Source: Lysinibacillus sp. FSL W8-0992 (GTDB lineage: Bacteria; Bacillota; Bacilli; Bacillales_A; Planococcaceae). Taken from it: a stretch of 64,000 bases of DNA. Below the pieces are notes generated by a model. It saw only the letters and a list, made by a program, of their open reading frames with translations. It had not been told where the DNA came from and searched no databases. Positions 19,568 through 29,261 of the stretch are shown piece by piece; the first letter of the stretch is position 1, and the number at the start of each line of letters is the position of its first letter. The DNA is taken from NCBI RefSeq assembly GCF_038008685.1, contig NZ_JBBOZQ010000001.1, forward strand, positions 2,294,001 through 2,358,000. Direction: 5' to 3'. A program made the translations under genes and the position numbers.

Positions 19568-20080
19568 ATGGATTTAAAGCAATACGTGACAACAGTTGAG
19601 AACTGGCCAAAAGAAGGCATTAGCTTCAAAGATATTACAACAATTATGGATAACGGTCCAGCTTACAAATATGCAACAGATCAAATCGTTGAATACGCTA
19701 AGGAAGTTGGAGCAGAAATTATTGTAGGTCCTGAAGCTCGTGGTTTCATTATAGGCTGCCCAGTTGCTTATGCGCTTGAAATTGGCTTTGCACCAGTTCG
19801 TAAACCAGGAAAATTGCCACGTGAAGTAATTAGTGCAGATTACGGTTTAGAATATGGTAAAGATACATTAACAATGCATAAAGATGCCATCAAACCAGGT
19901 CAAAAAGTGCTTATTTGTGACGATTTACTTGCAACTGGTGGTACAGTGGAGGCAACTGTTCGCCTAATTCAACAATTAGGTGGGGAAGTTGTTGGCTGTG
20001 CATTCCTAATTGAGCTAATCGAACTAAACGGTCGTGCAAAACTTGGCGATCTAAGCATGAAAACATTAATTCAATATTAA
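19568..20080 (+). CDS. apt: adenine phosphoribosyltransferase
   Basis: Purine salvage enzyme making AMP from adenine and PRPP. 170 residues with the type I PRTase PRPP motif [13 protein letters not shown] at about 112-124, the GPEARGF loop near 54-60 and a flexible RKPGKLP segment. It is probably cotranscribed with recJ (14-base gap, AGGAGG site) and closed by a strong terminator. In B. subtilis relA follows directly; here a 4-kb accessory block intervenes. Confidence 0.97.
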   Translation: MDLKQYVTTVENWPKEGISFKDITTIMDNGPAYKYATDQIVEYAKEVGAEIIVGPEARGFIIGCPVAYALEIGFAPVRKPGKLPREVISADYGLEYGKDTLTMHKDAIKPGQKVLICDDLLATGGTVEATVRLIQQLGGEVVGCAFLIELIELNGRAKLGDLSMKTLIQY

Positions 20081-20086
20081 TAAACG

Positions 20087-20123
20087 AAAAAGGCTGTCCC
20101 GAATATTGGGACAGCCTTTTTTT
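20087..20123 (+). terminator. intrinsic terminator after apt
   Basis: Stem AAAAGGCTGTCCC/GGGACAGCCTTTT with a 7-base loop and a T7 tail. Its symmetrical A/T flanks could let it work for the convergent marR as well. Confidence 0.92.
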
Positions 20124-20149
20124 ATAAAGTGCCAGGCACCCAAACAATT
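20123..20149 (-). repeat. single family-A intergenic repeat copy, inverted
   Basis: Reverse complement reads AATTGTTTGGGTGCCTGGCA then CTTTAT, one base different from the trpA-side consensus. It lies between the apt terminator and the marR stop codon. Confidence 0.8.
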
Positions 20150-20157
20150 CTGACAAA

Positions 20158-20610
20158 TTAGTCGTAGGATTTCACTACTTTTTGAATTTTTTTTAACGTT
20201 TCATAAAAGTCTATATATTTTTCAAGTCCAATATCCTCTATGATTTTTTCCTGTATGTCCACCCAAATTGGCTTTGCTTCATTTAACTTTTCGATTCCTA
20301 TAGCCGTTAAAGAAATTATCTTTGTTCGGCCATCTTGTGTATCACGCGTAACATCCACATAGCCATTTTTCTTCAATAGATTGACATTACGGGTTATCGT
20401 TGTCTGATCAAGTAATAGAATATCACCCAATTGACTTACTGAAACTGCTTTATGATGGGCAATATTTGCTATCATCGAGTATTGAGTAACTTTTAAATGA
20501 GTGGGTTCAAGAGCTTTATCATATAGCTGCGTAACGGCCCTAGTCTTTTTTCTAAGATTCGCACAAACGCAAATTTGAGTATAGTCAATGTCTGTGTAAT
20601 TTTTCTCCAT
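20158..20610 (-). CDS. MarR-family winged-helix transcriptional regulator
   Basis: 150-residue MarR-type repressor. The start ATG at 20610 has a good AAAAGGAG site; an upstream in-frame ATG lacks one. The winged-helix core is VTQYSMIANIAHHKAVSV, then SQLGDILLLDQTTITRNVNLL (recognition helix) and a DTQDGRTKIISLT wing. Two cysteines in QICVCANLRK near the N-terminus could make it thiol-responsive, which is inference. It is divergent from an MFS transporter across a 189-base gap with a 20-bp palindrome, so it most likely represses that transporter and itself. Confidence 0.9.
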   Translation of the reverse strand: MEKNYTDIDYTQICVCANLRKKTRAVTQLYDKALEPTHLKVTQYSMIANIAHHKAVSVSQLGDILLLDQTTITRNVNLLKKNGYVDVTRDTQDGRTKIISLTAIGIEKLNEAKPIWVDIQEKIIEDIGLEKYIDFYETLKKIQKVVKSYD

Positions 20611-20673
20611 AACTAGATCTCCTTTTAAGTTTTTCGTTAAACTATATTGTACCATTAAAATGGAATTATTTTC

Positions 20674-20721
20674 TTGACATCTAAAATAGCGAGTCATTAT
20701 TATATATGTATATACATATAT
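20674..20721 (+). promoter_or_regulatory. MFS promoter with overlapping 20-bp palindrome (MarR operator candidate)
   Basis: TTGACA at 20674-20679 and TATTAT at 20698-20703 are separated by 18 bases. A perfect palindrome ATATATGTATATACATATAT at 20702-20721 overlaps the -10 box. Binding there by the divergent MarR protein would block the MFS promoter. Confidence 0.7.
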
Positions 20722-20799
20722 TTTTAGCATACCTGTTTTCTAAATTTTTTTCATATAAAAACAATCGTTTTACATTTTACTGGAAATGTAGGTGGGGTT

Positions 20800-22056
20800 A
20801 TGAAACGTATTCATTACAGTTGGTTTATTTTAATGATAACATTTTTTTCAATTATTGTAGCAGGCATTACCTTATCCTCATCAGGTGTTTTTATTGGCCC
20901 GTTTGAACATGAATTTGGGTGGGATCGTTCGGTAATAGCAATGGCTTTTGCTATTAGTCTTTTTTTATACGGGATTTCCGGTCCGTTTATGGCGGCATTA
21001 CTCGAAGTTCTGGGATTAAAGAAAATGATGCTAGCTGCTATGGCGATATTAATTATAGGCATATCGCTCACATTATTAATGCAGCAAGCATGGCAATTGA
21101 TTATTATTTGGGGTTTTATTATTGGTCTAGGGGCTAGCCTCTTTTTAACCGTTTTAAGTCCTTTTGTTGCAAATCATTGGTTTGAAAAAAGAAGAGGGCT
21201 CGCTTTAGGAATATTAACTGCCAGCACGGCAACAGGACAATTAGTTCTTCTCCCGATATTAGCAATGATTATTGAAAATTCTTCATGGCGATGGGCAATT
21301 GCTTTAATAATGGTGTTAAGCTCCATTATGTTTTTCATTATTTTATTGTTTATGAAAAATAAACCGATGGACGTTGGGCTTCTTGCATATGGACTTGAAG
21401 AAGAAAAAGCGGAAAGGGTAGTAGAAAATAAGAAAAACCCGATTATTATTGCTTTTAATGGTTTATTCGTTGCAATAAAAGTGAAAGAATTTTGGCTTTT
21501 AGCAGGTAGTTTTTTTATTTGCGGATTATCAACAAGCGGGTTAATTGGTACGCATTTTGTATCGTATTGTATTAGTTTCGGTGTACCTTTAGTAACGGCT
21601 GCTTCGTTTCTATCGTTCATGGGAATATTCAATTTAGTCGGAACTACATTATCAGGCTGGTTATCTGATCGCTTCGATAATCGTTGGTTACTATTTTGGT
21701 ATTATCTTTTAAGAGGTGCTTCTCTCGTTATACTGCCGTATGCCTTAATGCAAGGTTCTCTTACATTGCTCATTATTTTTACCGCGTTCTATGGATTAGA
21801 TTGGATTGCAACTGTACCGCCAACTGTTAGTATTTCAAGACAAATTTTTGGCACGCAAAAAAGTGGTATTATTTATGGTTGGATTTTTGCATCCCATCAG
21901 GCAGGTGCTGCAGTAGCTGCATACGGTGGAGGTTTAATTTATAAATTTTTCAACTCGTACACATGGGCGTTTTTCTTAGCTGGTGTATTATGTGTTTTAG
22001 CTAGCTTGTTTGTTATCGTCGTGAAAAAGCAATCTCCGAATAAACTAGCACATTAA
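20800..22056 (+). CDS. MFS transporter, OFA/monocarboxylate-like
   Basis: 418-residue major facilitator with 12 predicted transmembrane helices and a central cytoplasmic loop near 190-215. The N-terminal half has FGWDRSVIAMAFAISLFLYG, the RRGLALGILTASTATGQL motif after helix 4, and a GWLSDRFDNR loop. These resemble the oxalate:formate antiporter/MCT-like group (YbfB/YhjX type). The substrate cannot be read from sequence. RBS GGTGGGG. The divergent marR gene suggests inducible efflux or uptake. Confidence 0.88.
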   Translation: MKRIHYSWFILMITFFSIIVAGITLSSSGVFIGPFEHEFGWDRSVIAMAFAISLFLYGISGPFMAALLEVLGLKKMMLAAMAILIIGISLTLLMQQAWQLIIIWGFIIGLGASLFLTVLSPFVANHWFEKRRGLALGILTASTATGQLVLLPILAMIIENSSWRWAIALIMVLSSIMFFIILLFMKNKPMDVGLLAYGLEEEKAERVVENKKNPIIIAFNGLFVAIKVKEFWLLAGSFFICGLSTSGLIGTHFVSYCISFGVPLVTAASFLSFMGIFNLVGTTLSGWLSDRFDNRWLLFWYYLLRGASLVILPYALMQGSLTLLIIFTAFYGLDWIATVPPTVSISRQIFGTQKSGIIYGWIFASHQAGAAVAAYGGGLIYKFFNSYTWAFFLAGVLCVLASLFVIVVKKQSPNKLAH

Positions 22057-22120
22057 AACGAATTCTATAGTAATGAACAGAACGGATTGAATATAATGGT
22101 ATAAACGACATGAAAAGTAC

Positions 22121-22160
22121 AAATAGTATGCTAGGAAGTATTCTAGCGTGCTATTTTTTT
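22121..22160 (+). terminator. intrinsic terminator after MFS gene
   Basis: Stem AATAGTATGCTAG/CTAGCGTGCTATT (two G-U pairs) with an 8-base loop and a T7 tail. Confidence 0.88.
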
Positions 22161-22198
22161 GTTGTAAAACCTTGTAAGCATGCATAAATAAGAGAAAT

Positions 22199-22235
22199 GT
22201 TTGACTTTGTTCAAACAAAAGTTTATGATATAAAC
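22199..22235 (+). promoter_or_regulatory. psuK promoter with two inverted repeats
   Basis: TTGACT at 22201-22206 and TATGAT at 22224-22229 are separated by 17 bases. GTTTGA-n6-TCAAAC (22199-22216) covers the -35 box and GTTTAT-GAT-ATAAAC (22221-22235) covers the -10 box. The two similar half-site types may be operators for the HTH domain of PsuK. Confidence 0.7.
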
Positions 22236-22257
22236 AAATATAATAAAAGGTGATGCT

Positions 22258-23349
22258 ATGAATGAAAGAGAACAAGCGGTACTGGCTTTAATTCGTAAAA
22301 ATCCGTTTATGTCTCAGCAAGAGATGGCAGATAAGATGAATCTGTCCCGTCCAGTACTTGCAAACCTAGTGTCGAGCTTAACGAAGCAAGGGAAAATTGT
22401 TGGCCGTGCTTATATTTTACCTGAGGAAAATGAAATTATTTGTATCGGTGGAGCTAATCTCGATCGAAAATTTCATGTAAGAGGGACCGTGCAATTAGGA
22501 ACTTCTAATCCTGCTAGCTCCTCATTCAGTGTAGGTGGGGTTGGTCGAAATATTGCGGAAAATTTAGGTCGACTTAATCATGAGGTGACGTTGCTCACGA
22601 CAGCTGGAAAGGATGCGGATTGGCAAGTAATCCAAGAAGCATCAGAATCATTTATGAATTTACGCTATGTCGAGCAGTTACCAGATGCTTCAACTGGTTC
22701 TTATACTGCGATTATGGACGAGCAAGGTGAACTTGCATTAGCTGTTGCAAACATGGAAGTTTATGATTTATTATTGCCAAGTTTATTGAAGAAATATGAG
22801 CCAATGCTAATGAATGCAGGCTGCTTTATTATGGATTTAAACTGCCCGAAAGAAACGGTAGCTTACATCCAACAAGTAGCGATTGCGCGAGCTATTCCGT
22901 TTGTCATTGTACCGGTATCTTCGCCAAAAATGAATCGATTACCAGATACATTGCAAGGGGTTACATGGTTTATTTGTAACACAGATGAAGCAGAAACAAT
23001 CGTTGGTCATAAAATTGAAAACGATGCAAACTATGAAAAAGCTATTCAAAAGCTTCTTCAATTAGGTGCCGAGCATGTCATTATTACTGCAGGTAGCAAA
23101 GGTGTCTATGCTGCATCTGCAACTAGTACACCAAGTCATTTTGCTGCTAAGGAAATCACTAAAATTGAAGATGTAACTGGCGCGGGTGATGCTTTTGTAA
23201 GTGCTGTCATCCATAGTTGGTTAAGGGGACAATCCTTTGAGGTTTGCATTGATGCAGGCTTAACGAATGCTAAAAATACACTTGCATCCCCGTACACAGT
23301 AAGACCTGAATTATCAGAAGAATTGTTAAAAAGTGAAATGGAGGAATAA
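22258..23349 (+). CDS. psuK: pseudouridine kinase with N-terminal HTH domain
   Basis: PfkB-family sugar kinase phosphorylating pseudouridine to its 5'-phosphate, paired with the glycosidase PsuG just downstream. 363 residues. Residues 1-55 are a MarR/Crp-like helix-turn-helix (SQQEMADKMNLSRPVLANLV). The kinase follows with CIGGANLDRKFHV, GVGRNIAENLGRL near 95-107 and the anion-hole signature DVTGAGDAFVSA near 302-313. The HTH fusion is common for Firmicute carbohydrate kinases and suggests autoregulation. RBS AAAAGGTGATG. psuG starts 3 bases after the stop. Confidence 0.92.
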   Translation: MNEREQAVLALIRKNPFMSQQEMADKMNLSRPVLANLVSSLTKQGKIVGRAYILPEENEIICIGGANLDRKFHVRGTVQLGTSNPASSSFSVGGVGRNIAENLGRLNHEVTLLTTAGKDADWQVIQEASESFMNLRYVEQLPDASTGSYTAIMDEQGELALAVANMEVYDLLLPSLLKKYEPMLMNAGCFIMDLNCPKETVAYIQQVAIARAIPFVIVPVSSPKMNRLPDTLQGVTWFICNTDEAETIVGHKIENDANYEKAIQKLLQLGAEHVIITAGSKGVYAASATSTPSHFAAKEITKIEDVTGAGDAFVSAVIHSWLRGQSFEVCIDAGLTNAKNTLASPYTVRPELSEELLKSEMEE

Positions 23350-23352
23350 CAC

Positions 23353-24267
23353 ATGAAAGAATTCATCGTATTATCAGAAGAAGTAAAAGCTGGACAAGCA
23401 AAAGGACTACCAATTGTTGCATTAGAGTCAACAATCATCTCACATGGTATGCCATATCCTCAAAACGTACAAACAGCACGTGAAGTAGAGCAAATTATTC
23501 GTGACAACGGTGCGGTACCTGCAACGATTGCGCTAATTGACGGTAAAATTAAAATCGGTTTATCTGACGAAGAACTTGAAATGTTTGGGAATGCACAAGG
23601 TGTTGCTAAAACTTCTCGCCGTGACCTAGGCTATTTATTAGCTACGAAAAAATTAGGCGCGACAACAGTTGCTGCAACAATGATTTGTGCTGAGCTTGCC
23701 GGCATTGAAATTTTCGTTACAGGTGGTATCGGTGGTGTGCACCGCGGTGCTGAAACAACAATGGATATTTCAGCTGACTTAGAAGAATTAGCACAAACAA
23801 ATGTAGCTGTAATTTGTGCAGGTGCTAAATCTATTTTAGATATCGGTTTAACACTAGAATATCTTGAAACAAAAGGTGTACCTGTTGTAGGTTATGGCAC
23901 TCCAGAGCTTCCTGCATTCTACACACGCCAAAGTGGATTTGATGTAAACTTTAAGCTTGATACACCAGAAGAAGTAGCAGCAATGTTACGTGCTAAATGG
24001 GATTTAGGCTTACGAGGTGGAGCGGTTATTGCAAACCCTATTCCAGAAGCAGAGGCACTTGAGCATGAATTCATCACTAGCATTATCGAAAAAGCGTTAC
24101 AAGAAGCCGAAGAAAATGGTATTCAAGGTAAAAATGTAACACCATTCTTACTTGGCAAAGTAAAAGAATTAACTGAAGGTAAGAGCCTTGATGCAAACAT
24201 CGCATTAGTGAAAAACAATGCAGTAGTTGGTGCGAAAATTGCTGTTGCCTACAACAAAGCAAACTAA
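23353..24267 (+). CDS. psuG: pseudouridine-5'-phosphate glycosidase
   Basis: Cleaves pseudouridine 5'-phosphate to uracil and ribose 5-phosphate, returning the modified nucleoside of degraded tRNA/rRNA to metabolism. 304 residues with family motifs [16 protein letters not shown] near 23-38, [26 protein letters not shown] near 124-137 and DISADLEEL. It forms a two-gene operon with psuK and is followed by a strong terminator. Confidence 0.96.
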   Translation: MKEFIVLSEEVKAGQAKGLPIVALESTIISHGMPYPQNVQTAREVEQIIRDNGAVPATIALIDGKIKIGLSDEELEMFGNAQGVAKTSRRDLGYLLATKKLGATTVAATMICAELAGIEIFVTGGIGGVHRGAETTMDISADLEELAQTNVAVICAGAKSILDIGLTLEYLETKGVPVVGYGTPELPAFYTRQSGFDVNFKLDTPEEVAAMLRAKWDLGLRGGAVIANPIPEAEALEHEFITSIIEKALQEAEENGIQGKNVTPFLLGKVKELTEGKSLDANIALVKNNAVVGAKIAVAYNKAN

Positions 24268-24279
24268 CTAGTAAATTAT

Positions 24280-24322
24280 AGACTCTTTGCGAAGCTCACT
24301 TGCCTCGTAAAGGGTCTTTTTA
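24280..24322 (+). terminator. intrinsic terminator after psuG
   Basis: 13-bp stem (24280-24292 with 24305-24317, two G-U pairs) followed by TTTTTA. Confidence 0.87.
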
Positions 24323-24473
24323 TCTATATTAATGTATTTTTTATCCATTAATACAAAGTGTTCACGATATTATCTAAACTATATGACACAGTCCCTTTAC
24401 AATCGACCTCTATTTTTTATACAATTAAGTTTATATCTAATCTGAAAAATTTGACGAGCAAGGTGGACATGTT

Positions 24474-26669
24474 ATGGCGAAAGAGCAAATTTTGACTCCT
24501 GAGGACGTTTTTGATTTAGTCAAATCCTACATGAATGAGGAAAATGTCGCATTCGTGAAAAAAGCATATGAATTGGCAAGAGATGCGCATATTGAGCAAT
24601 TCCGTAGCTCTGGTGAACCGTATATTATTCACCCAGTGCAAGTTGCCGGTATTTTAGCTGAATTACAAATGGATCCAGAAACTGTGGCAGCAGGCTTTTT
24701 ACACGATGTTGTTGAAGATACTGAATTTACACGAGATGATTTAGTCCGTGAATTTGGCGAGGAAGTTGCGGTACTTGTTGACGGAGTAACGAAGCTTGGG
24801 AAAATAAAATATTTATCGAAAGAAGCACAACAGGCGGAGAATCACCGCAAAATGTTTGTAGCAATGGCTCAAGATATTCGCGTCATCTTGATTAAGCTTG
24901 CTGACCGTCTGCATAATATGCGCACGTTAAAGCATTTACCTGCTGAAAAACAACGTCGTATTTCGAAAGAAACGCTTGAAATTTTTGCACCACTTGCACA
25001 TCGTCTAGGGATTTCGACAGTAAAATGGGAGCTGGAGGATACTGCACTTCGATATTTGAATCCACAGCAATATTATCGTATTGTCAGTCTGATGAAGAAG
25101 AAACGAGATGAACGTGAGGCTTATTTAGACAATGTCATGGGGGAAATGAAATCTCAACTTTCTGATGTCGAAATTGATGCGGATGTTTATGGTCGTCCAA
25201 AGCATATTTACAGCATTTATCGTAAAATGGTGCTACAAAAAAAGCAATTTAATGAAATTTATGATTTATTAGCGATTCGTGTACTTGTTGATAGCATAAA
25301 AGATTGCTATGCAGTGTTAGGAATAGTCCATACTTTATGGAAACCGATGCCTGGACGTTTTAAAGATTATATTGCAATGCCAAAGCAAAACTTATATCAA
25401 TCATTGCATACGACCGTTATTGGGCCTTATGGCGACCCACTAGAAGTTCAAATCCGTACAAAAGAAATGCATAAAATTGCAGAGTACGGGATCGCAGCTC
25501 ACTGGGCATATAAAGAAGGTAAAAAGATTGATATTGAAAAACAAAATGTCGATCAAAAATTAACGTGGTTTAGAGAAATTTTAGAATTCCAAAATGAATC
25601 TTCTAACGCAGAAGAGTTTATGGAGTCATTAAAATTCGACTTATTCTCTGATATGGTGTACGTATTTACACCTGAAGGGGATGTTATTGAATTGCCTGCT
25701 GGTTCTGTACCTATCGATTTCGCATACCGTGTGCATTCAGAAGTCGGCAATCGTACAATCGGAGCTAAAATTAATGGTAAGATGGTACCGCTTGATACAC
25801 CATTAAAAACAGGTGACATCATTGAAATTTTAACATCGAAGCAATCATTTGGTCCGAGTCGTGACTGGCTTAAAATTGCGCAATCATCACAAGCAAAAAA
25901 TAAGATTAAGCAATTTTTTAAACGTCATCTGCGTGAGGAAAATATCATCAAAGGTAAAGAGATGATTGAAAAAGAAATACGCTCACAAGATTTTGACATG
26001 AAAGAAACAATGTCATCAGAAAACTTAAAACGTGTTTGTGATAAATTTAATTACACGAATGAAGAAGATTTATATGCGGCTGTTGGTATGAATGGTATTA
26101 CGGCACAACAAGTTGTAAATCGTTTAGCCGAAAAACGCCGTAAAGAGCGTGAGCAAGAAGAAGCACTTGAAAAAATCGAACAAAAAATGAAAAATCCGAT
26201 TCCACAAAAGCGTACAGAGTCAGGCGTTATTGTAAAAGGCATTGATAATATGCTTATTCGACTATCACGTTGCTGTACACCTGTTCCTGGTGATGACATC
26301 GTCGGCTTTATTACAAAAGGTCGAGGCGTATCAGTACACCGTGCGGATTGTCCTAATATCCAAATAGAGGATGAGCAGGAGCGTATAATCGAAGTTGAAT
26401 GGGAGCATGGGCTTACACCAGAGAAAAAAGAGTATCCTGTCGACATCGAGGTTTCTGCCTTTGATAGACCTGGAATATTAAATGAAGTCATGCAAATCGT
26501 TAGCGAAACAAAAACGAATATTTTAGCTGTGAGTGGCCGCGCTGATCGTGATAAAATTGCGACCATCCACCTAACAATTTCTATTTCAAATATTTCACAT
26601 TTGCATAAGGTTGTTGAACGCATTAAACAAACACCGGATATTTACTCTGTGCAACGTGTGATTAATTAG
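24474..26669 (+). CDS. relA: bifunctional (p)ppGpp synthetase/hydrolase RelA/SpoT
   Basis: Long RSH enzyme that makes and degrades (p)ppGpp on ribosomes. The 731 residues match B. subtilis Rel. The order is an HD hydrolase domain with H53, HD 77-78 and ED 81-82, then a synthetase domain with [11 protein letters not shown] and [14 protein letters not shown] domain ([21 protein letters not shown]), a zinc-finger/RIS region with RCCTPVPGD, and a C-terminal ACT domain ([17 protein letters not shown]) complete it. Hydrolase residues are intact, so it should be bifunctional. RBS AAGGTGGA. A second small synthetase lies at 51548-52282. Confidence 0.97.
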   Translation: MAKEQILTPEDVFDLVKSYMNEENVAFVKKAYELARDAHIEQFRSSGEPYIIHPVQVAGILAELQMDPETVAAGFLHDVVEDTEFTRDDLVREFGEEVAVLVDGVTKLGKIKYLSKEAQQAENHRKMFVAMAQDIRVILIKLADRLHNMRTLKHLPAEKQRRISKETLEIFAPLAHRLGISTVKWELEDTALRYLNPQQYYRIVSLMKKKRDEREAYLDNVMGEMKSQLSDVEIDADVYGRPKHIYSIYRKMVLQKKQFNEIYDLLAIRVLVDSIKDCYAVLGIVHTLWKPMPGRFKDYIAMPKQNLYQSLHTTVIGPYGDPLEVQIRTKEMHKIAEYGIAAHWAYKEGKKIDIEKQNVDQKLTWFREILEFQNESSNAEEFMESLKFDLFSDMVYVFTPEGDVIELPAGSVPIDFAYRVHSEVGNRTIGAKINGKMVPLDTPLKTGDIIEILTSKQSFGPSRDWLKIAQSSQAKNKIKQFFKRHLREENIIKGKEMIEKEIRSQDFDMKETMSSENLKRVCDKFNYTNEEDLYAAVGMNGITAQQVVNRLAEKRRKEREQEEALEKIEQKMKNPIPQKRTESGVIVKGIDNMLIRLSRCCTPVPGDDIVGFITKGRGVSVHRADCPNIQIEDEQERIIEVEWEHGLTPEKKEYPVDIEVSAFDRPGILNEVMQIVSETKTNILAVSGRADRDKIATIHLTISISNISHLHKVVERIKQTPDIYSVQRVIN

Positions 26670-26752
26670 ATGCACTAGTATTCATACGGTAAGGGCACTT
26701 CAGTTTAAACGACAGATGGAACGGATTTTGATAGATTGAGGGGTTAAACATT

Positions 26753-27193
26753 ATGAAAGTAGTTTTACAGCGTAGTAAGGCCGCATCTGTAACGGTACAA
26801 GGGGAAGTTACAGGTGCTATTGATAAAGGCTATGTGCTTCTCGTTGGTATTACACATGAGGATACAGCAGAAGACGCCGCATACCTAGCAAAAAAAATTG
26901 CAAATCTACGCTTATGGGAAGATAGTGAAGGGAAAATGAATCATTCCATTTTAGAGCATGGTGGCGCAATCCTATCTGTATCTCAATTTACATTGTATGG
27001 GGATACAAAAAAGGGCAATCGTCCGAGCTTTACAAGTGCAGCAAGACCGGAAATAGCTGCACCGTTGTGGGAGGCTTTTAATGATGCTTTACGTGGATAC
27101 GGCTTACAAGTAGAGACCGGTATTTTCGGTGCTATGATGGACGTTGCATTGACGAATGATGGTCCAGTCACGATCCTACTTGAGTCAAAATAG
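26753..27193 (+). CDS. dtd: D-aminoacyl-tRNA deacylase
   Basis: Removes D-amino acids and misplaced glycine from tRNAs. 146 residues with the catalytic SQFTLYGDT motif near 78-86, the Gly-cisPro-type motif near [10 protein letters not shown] at the C-terminus, and [11 protein letters not shown]. It follows relA by 83 bases, as in B. subtilis (yrvI). RBS GAGGGG. Confidence 0.96.
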   Translation: MKVVLQRSKAASVTVQGEVTGAIDKGYVLLVGITHEDTAEDAAYLAKKIANLRLWEDSEGKMNHSILEHGGAILSVSQFTLYGDTKKGNRPSFTSAARPEIAAPLWEAFNDALRGYGLQVETGIFGAMMDVALTNDGPVTILLESK

Positions 27194-27264
27194 AGGTACA
27201 TTTTCTATCATTCCTACATATACTAAAAAGAATGGCAAATTTGTAGGAAGGAAGTGTATCGTCG

Positions 27265-27486
27265 ATGACGCAAATAGGAAGGATATCCAATCCTTATTTA
27301 TATGAAACACTTAAGTTGATGATTAGCCAAATAATTGTAGTGCAAACAGAGAAAAGTATCCAACAAGGTATTTTAACCTCTGTATTATCTGACCATATCG
27401 TTATCGAGTTTGATCATACACCCTTCTTTATTCGTATGGAGGAAATTATATGGGTTACATTGGACAAAATAAACACAAACAAATAA
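27265..27486 (+). CDS. YuzF/DUF2642-like small protein
   Basis: 73-residue soluble protein with two Sm-like beta-rich stretches (LMISQIIVVQTEKSIQQGIL, then SDHIVIEFDHTPFFIRMEEIIWV). Length and pattern resemble the DUF2642/YuzF family of Bacillales, some of which are spore-associated. The function is unknown and the family assignment is from pattern only. RBS AGGAAGG, and a bidirectional terminator follows. Confidence 0.65.
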   Translation: MTQIGRISNPYLYETLKLMISQIIVVQTEKSIQQGILTSVLSDHIVIEFDHTPFFIRMEEIIWVTLDKINTNK

Positions 27487-27487
27487 A

Positions 27488-27530
27488 AACCTTCATTTTC
27501 TAAAATTATAAGAAAATGAAGGTTCTTTTT
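27488..27530. terminator. bidirectional terminator between small gene and amidase
   Basis: Perfect 14-bp stem (27488-27501 with 27511-27524) with A-rich upstream and T-rich downstream flanks, serving both convergent genes. Confidence 0.9.
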
Positions 27531-29113
27531 TATTCATTTGCATCAAAGTAATCTAAAATGCCTTGATAAATACCGAGTGTAGCCTGTTCTCTGAATTTAG
27601 CCGTTGTAATGATCCGTTCTTCATTGGCATTACTTAAAAAACCTAGCTCCAGAAGCACTGCTTTTTGTCGGTTTTCACGAAGTACTAAGTAATTTCCTTC
27701 CTGTGTACCACGATCTTTAATGTTAATTTTACTTGCAAGGCCATTGTGTATTGCTTCAGCAAGCCCTTTTTGATTGTTATTTAAATAGTAGGAGGTAAAA
27801 CCTGAAATTGAACTATTATCAGTAGCGTCATAGTGAATACTTATAAAAGCATCTGCATCATGCTGGTGGGCAACGGATACACGTTTACGAAGTGCAACAT
27901 ATTCATCTGATTCACGTGTCATCACAACATTTGCACCAGCTGCACTTAACTTGGATGCGAGAAGAGACGCAGTTTTCAATGTTATATCTTTCTCGTCAGT
28001 TCCTCGCTGACCAGTTGTACCGTGGTCATTTCCACCATGACCAGCATCGACAACAATTGTAAGTCCGTTTAGAGTCCCTTTTTTTCGAGGCTCAGATTTT
28101 GTATAGCTAGTTGTTACCGCTGTGCTTTGTGAAGTGGAGACTACCCAGTTTGCGACGAATGCGGTTTTATCTTCTAATTGTATTTCGTAAAAATCATCTT
28201 TAGCACCTACAATTGGATAGGTTTCGCCAGCATCTACACGTTTAACAACTTCCGCAGTTGTGGTCGCGTCAGTACGTAAGTTTGTCCCATTATAAATAAT
28301 TGTGACAGATTCAAGCGAGGATGATGATGATGGTGATGATGACGTTGAAGTTTTCGCAGTCGTTTTTACCGTATCAGAAAATGTCCCGTAGAAGCTGTAT
28401 ACCCAACCAGTTTTTTTGTTATTGTACTGAATTTGAACCCAATTATGTTCTTGTGCTAGTACTTTAAAAGATTGTCCATTCGAAACTGTCCCTATTTTTT
28501 TGGATGTTAAATCTGCCTTTTTGCGGACATTTAACGTATCGACTAAAATAGTAAATGTAGTACCTTTAGGTTCGGTTGTTGTAGATACTTCTACTACTTG
28601 GTCAGTTGTTGTTTTTTCTGTTGTTTCATTAATTGTCACATAGTCTGCAGATACCCAACCGACTAGTCCATTCCAATTAATTTTTGCCCATTCACCATTT
28701 TCTGTTATGAGTGCTGCTTGATTGCCTGTTGACAGCTGCCCAAGGACTGGTGATGAAATATCCGGGTCAGTACGGATATTGAGGCGATCAACTTGGGAAA
28801 TGACCGTTTTATCAATTGTTTGTTGCTCATTTATAGAAGCTGTTAGCCAAGATGCTACCCATCCTTCATAATCGTCTGTTTTTACTTGAATCCAATCACC
28901 TTCGCGACCGATGGATGTTAACAAATCACCTTCATCTAATGTTGTAATAATCGGGTAAGAGAGCCCAGGTCCTTCGCGTAAATGAAGTATAGTTCCAGTA
29001 ACTTTTAAATCACTCGAATCGGCAAATACTAGTTCTTTATTGATGATACTTGGAAACAAAAATGTTAATAATAGGACAAAGATAATGGTTTTATGTATAA
29101 GTTTTGTCGTCAT
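27530..29113 (-). CDS. N-acetylmuramoyl-L-alanine amidase with four SH3b domains
   Basis: Secreted cell-wall hydrolase. 527 residues: signal peptide 1-31, then SH3_3-type repeats at about 33-90, 103-160, 178-240 and 268-330. The third and fourth are separated by a Ser/Thr-rich linker. The C-terminal Amidase_3 domain spans about 350-525. The zinc site shows VVDAGHGG, the glutamate in DEKDITLKTA, SIHYDA, and the catalytic glutamate in LLELGFLSN. It occupies the place of B. subtilis yrvJ between dtd and hisS. Likely roles are wall turnover or daughter-cell separation, and the SH3b repeats probably bind peptidoglycan. Confidence 0.93.
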   Translation of the reverse strand: MTTKLIHKTIIFVLLLTFLFPSIINKELVFADSSDLKVTGTILHLREGPGLSYPIITTLDEGDLLTSIGREGDWIQVKTDDYEGWVASWLTASINEQQTIDKTVISQVDRLNIRTDPDISSPVLGQLSTGNQAALITENGEWAKINWNGLVGWVSADYVTINETTEKTTTDQVVEVSTTTEPKGTTFTILVDTLNVRKKADLTSKKIGTVSNGQSFKVLAQEHNWVQIQYNNKKTGWVYSFYGTFSDTVKTTAKTSTSSSPSSSSSLESVTIIYNGTNLRTDATTTAEVVKRVDAGETYPIVGAKDDFYEIQLEDKTAFVANWVVSTSQSTAVTTSYTKSEPRKKGTLNGLTIVVDAGHGGNDHGTTGQRGTDEKDITLKTASLLASKLSAAGANVVMTRESDEYVALRKRVSVAHQHDADAFISIHYDATDNSSISGFTSYYLNNNQKGLAEAIHNGLASKINIKDRGTQEGNYLVLRENRQKAVLLELGFLSNANEERIITTAKFREQATLGIYQGILDYFDANE

Positions 29114-29226
29114 TGGACCCCTCCTTTTCTTGTGCTATTTTACCATGTTTTCATGATAAAATTCGAGGGAAAAAGGTAACAGAAATCATTATTTTAATAA
29201 CTACTTTGTGAAAAATAAGAAAACAG

Positions 29227-29255
29227 TTGACATTACCTTGTGTTGTGACTAACAT
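29227..29255 (+). promoter_or_regulatory. promoter of the hisS-aspS T-box leader
   Basis: TTGACA 29227-29232 and TAACAT 29250-29255 with a 17-base spacer. Confidence 0.75.
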
Positions 29256-29261
29256 AAAGGG

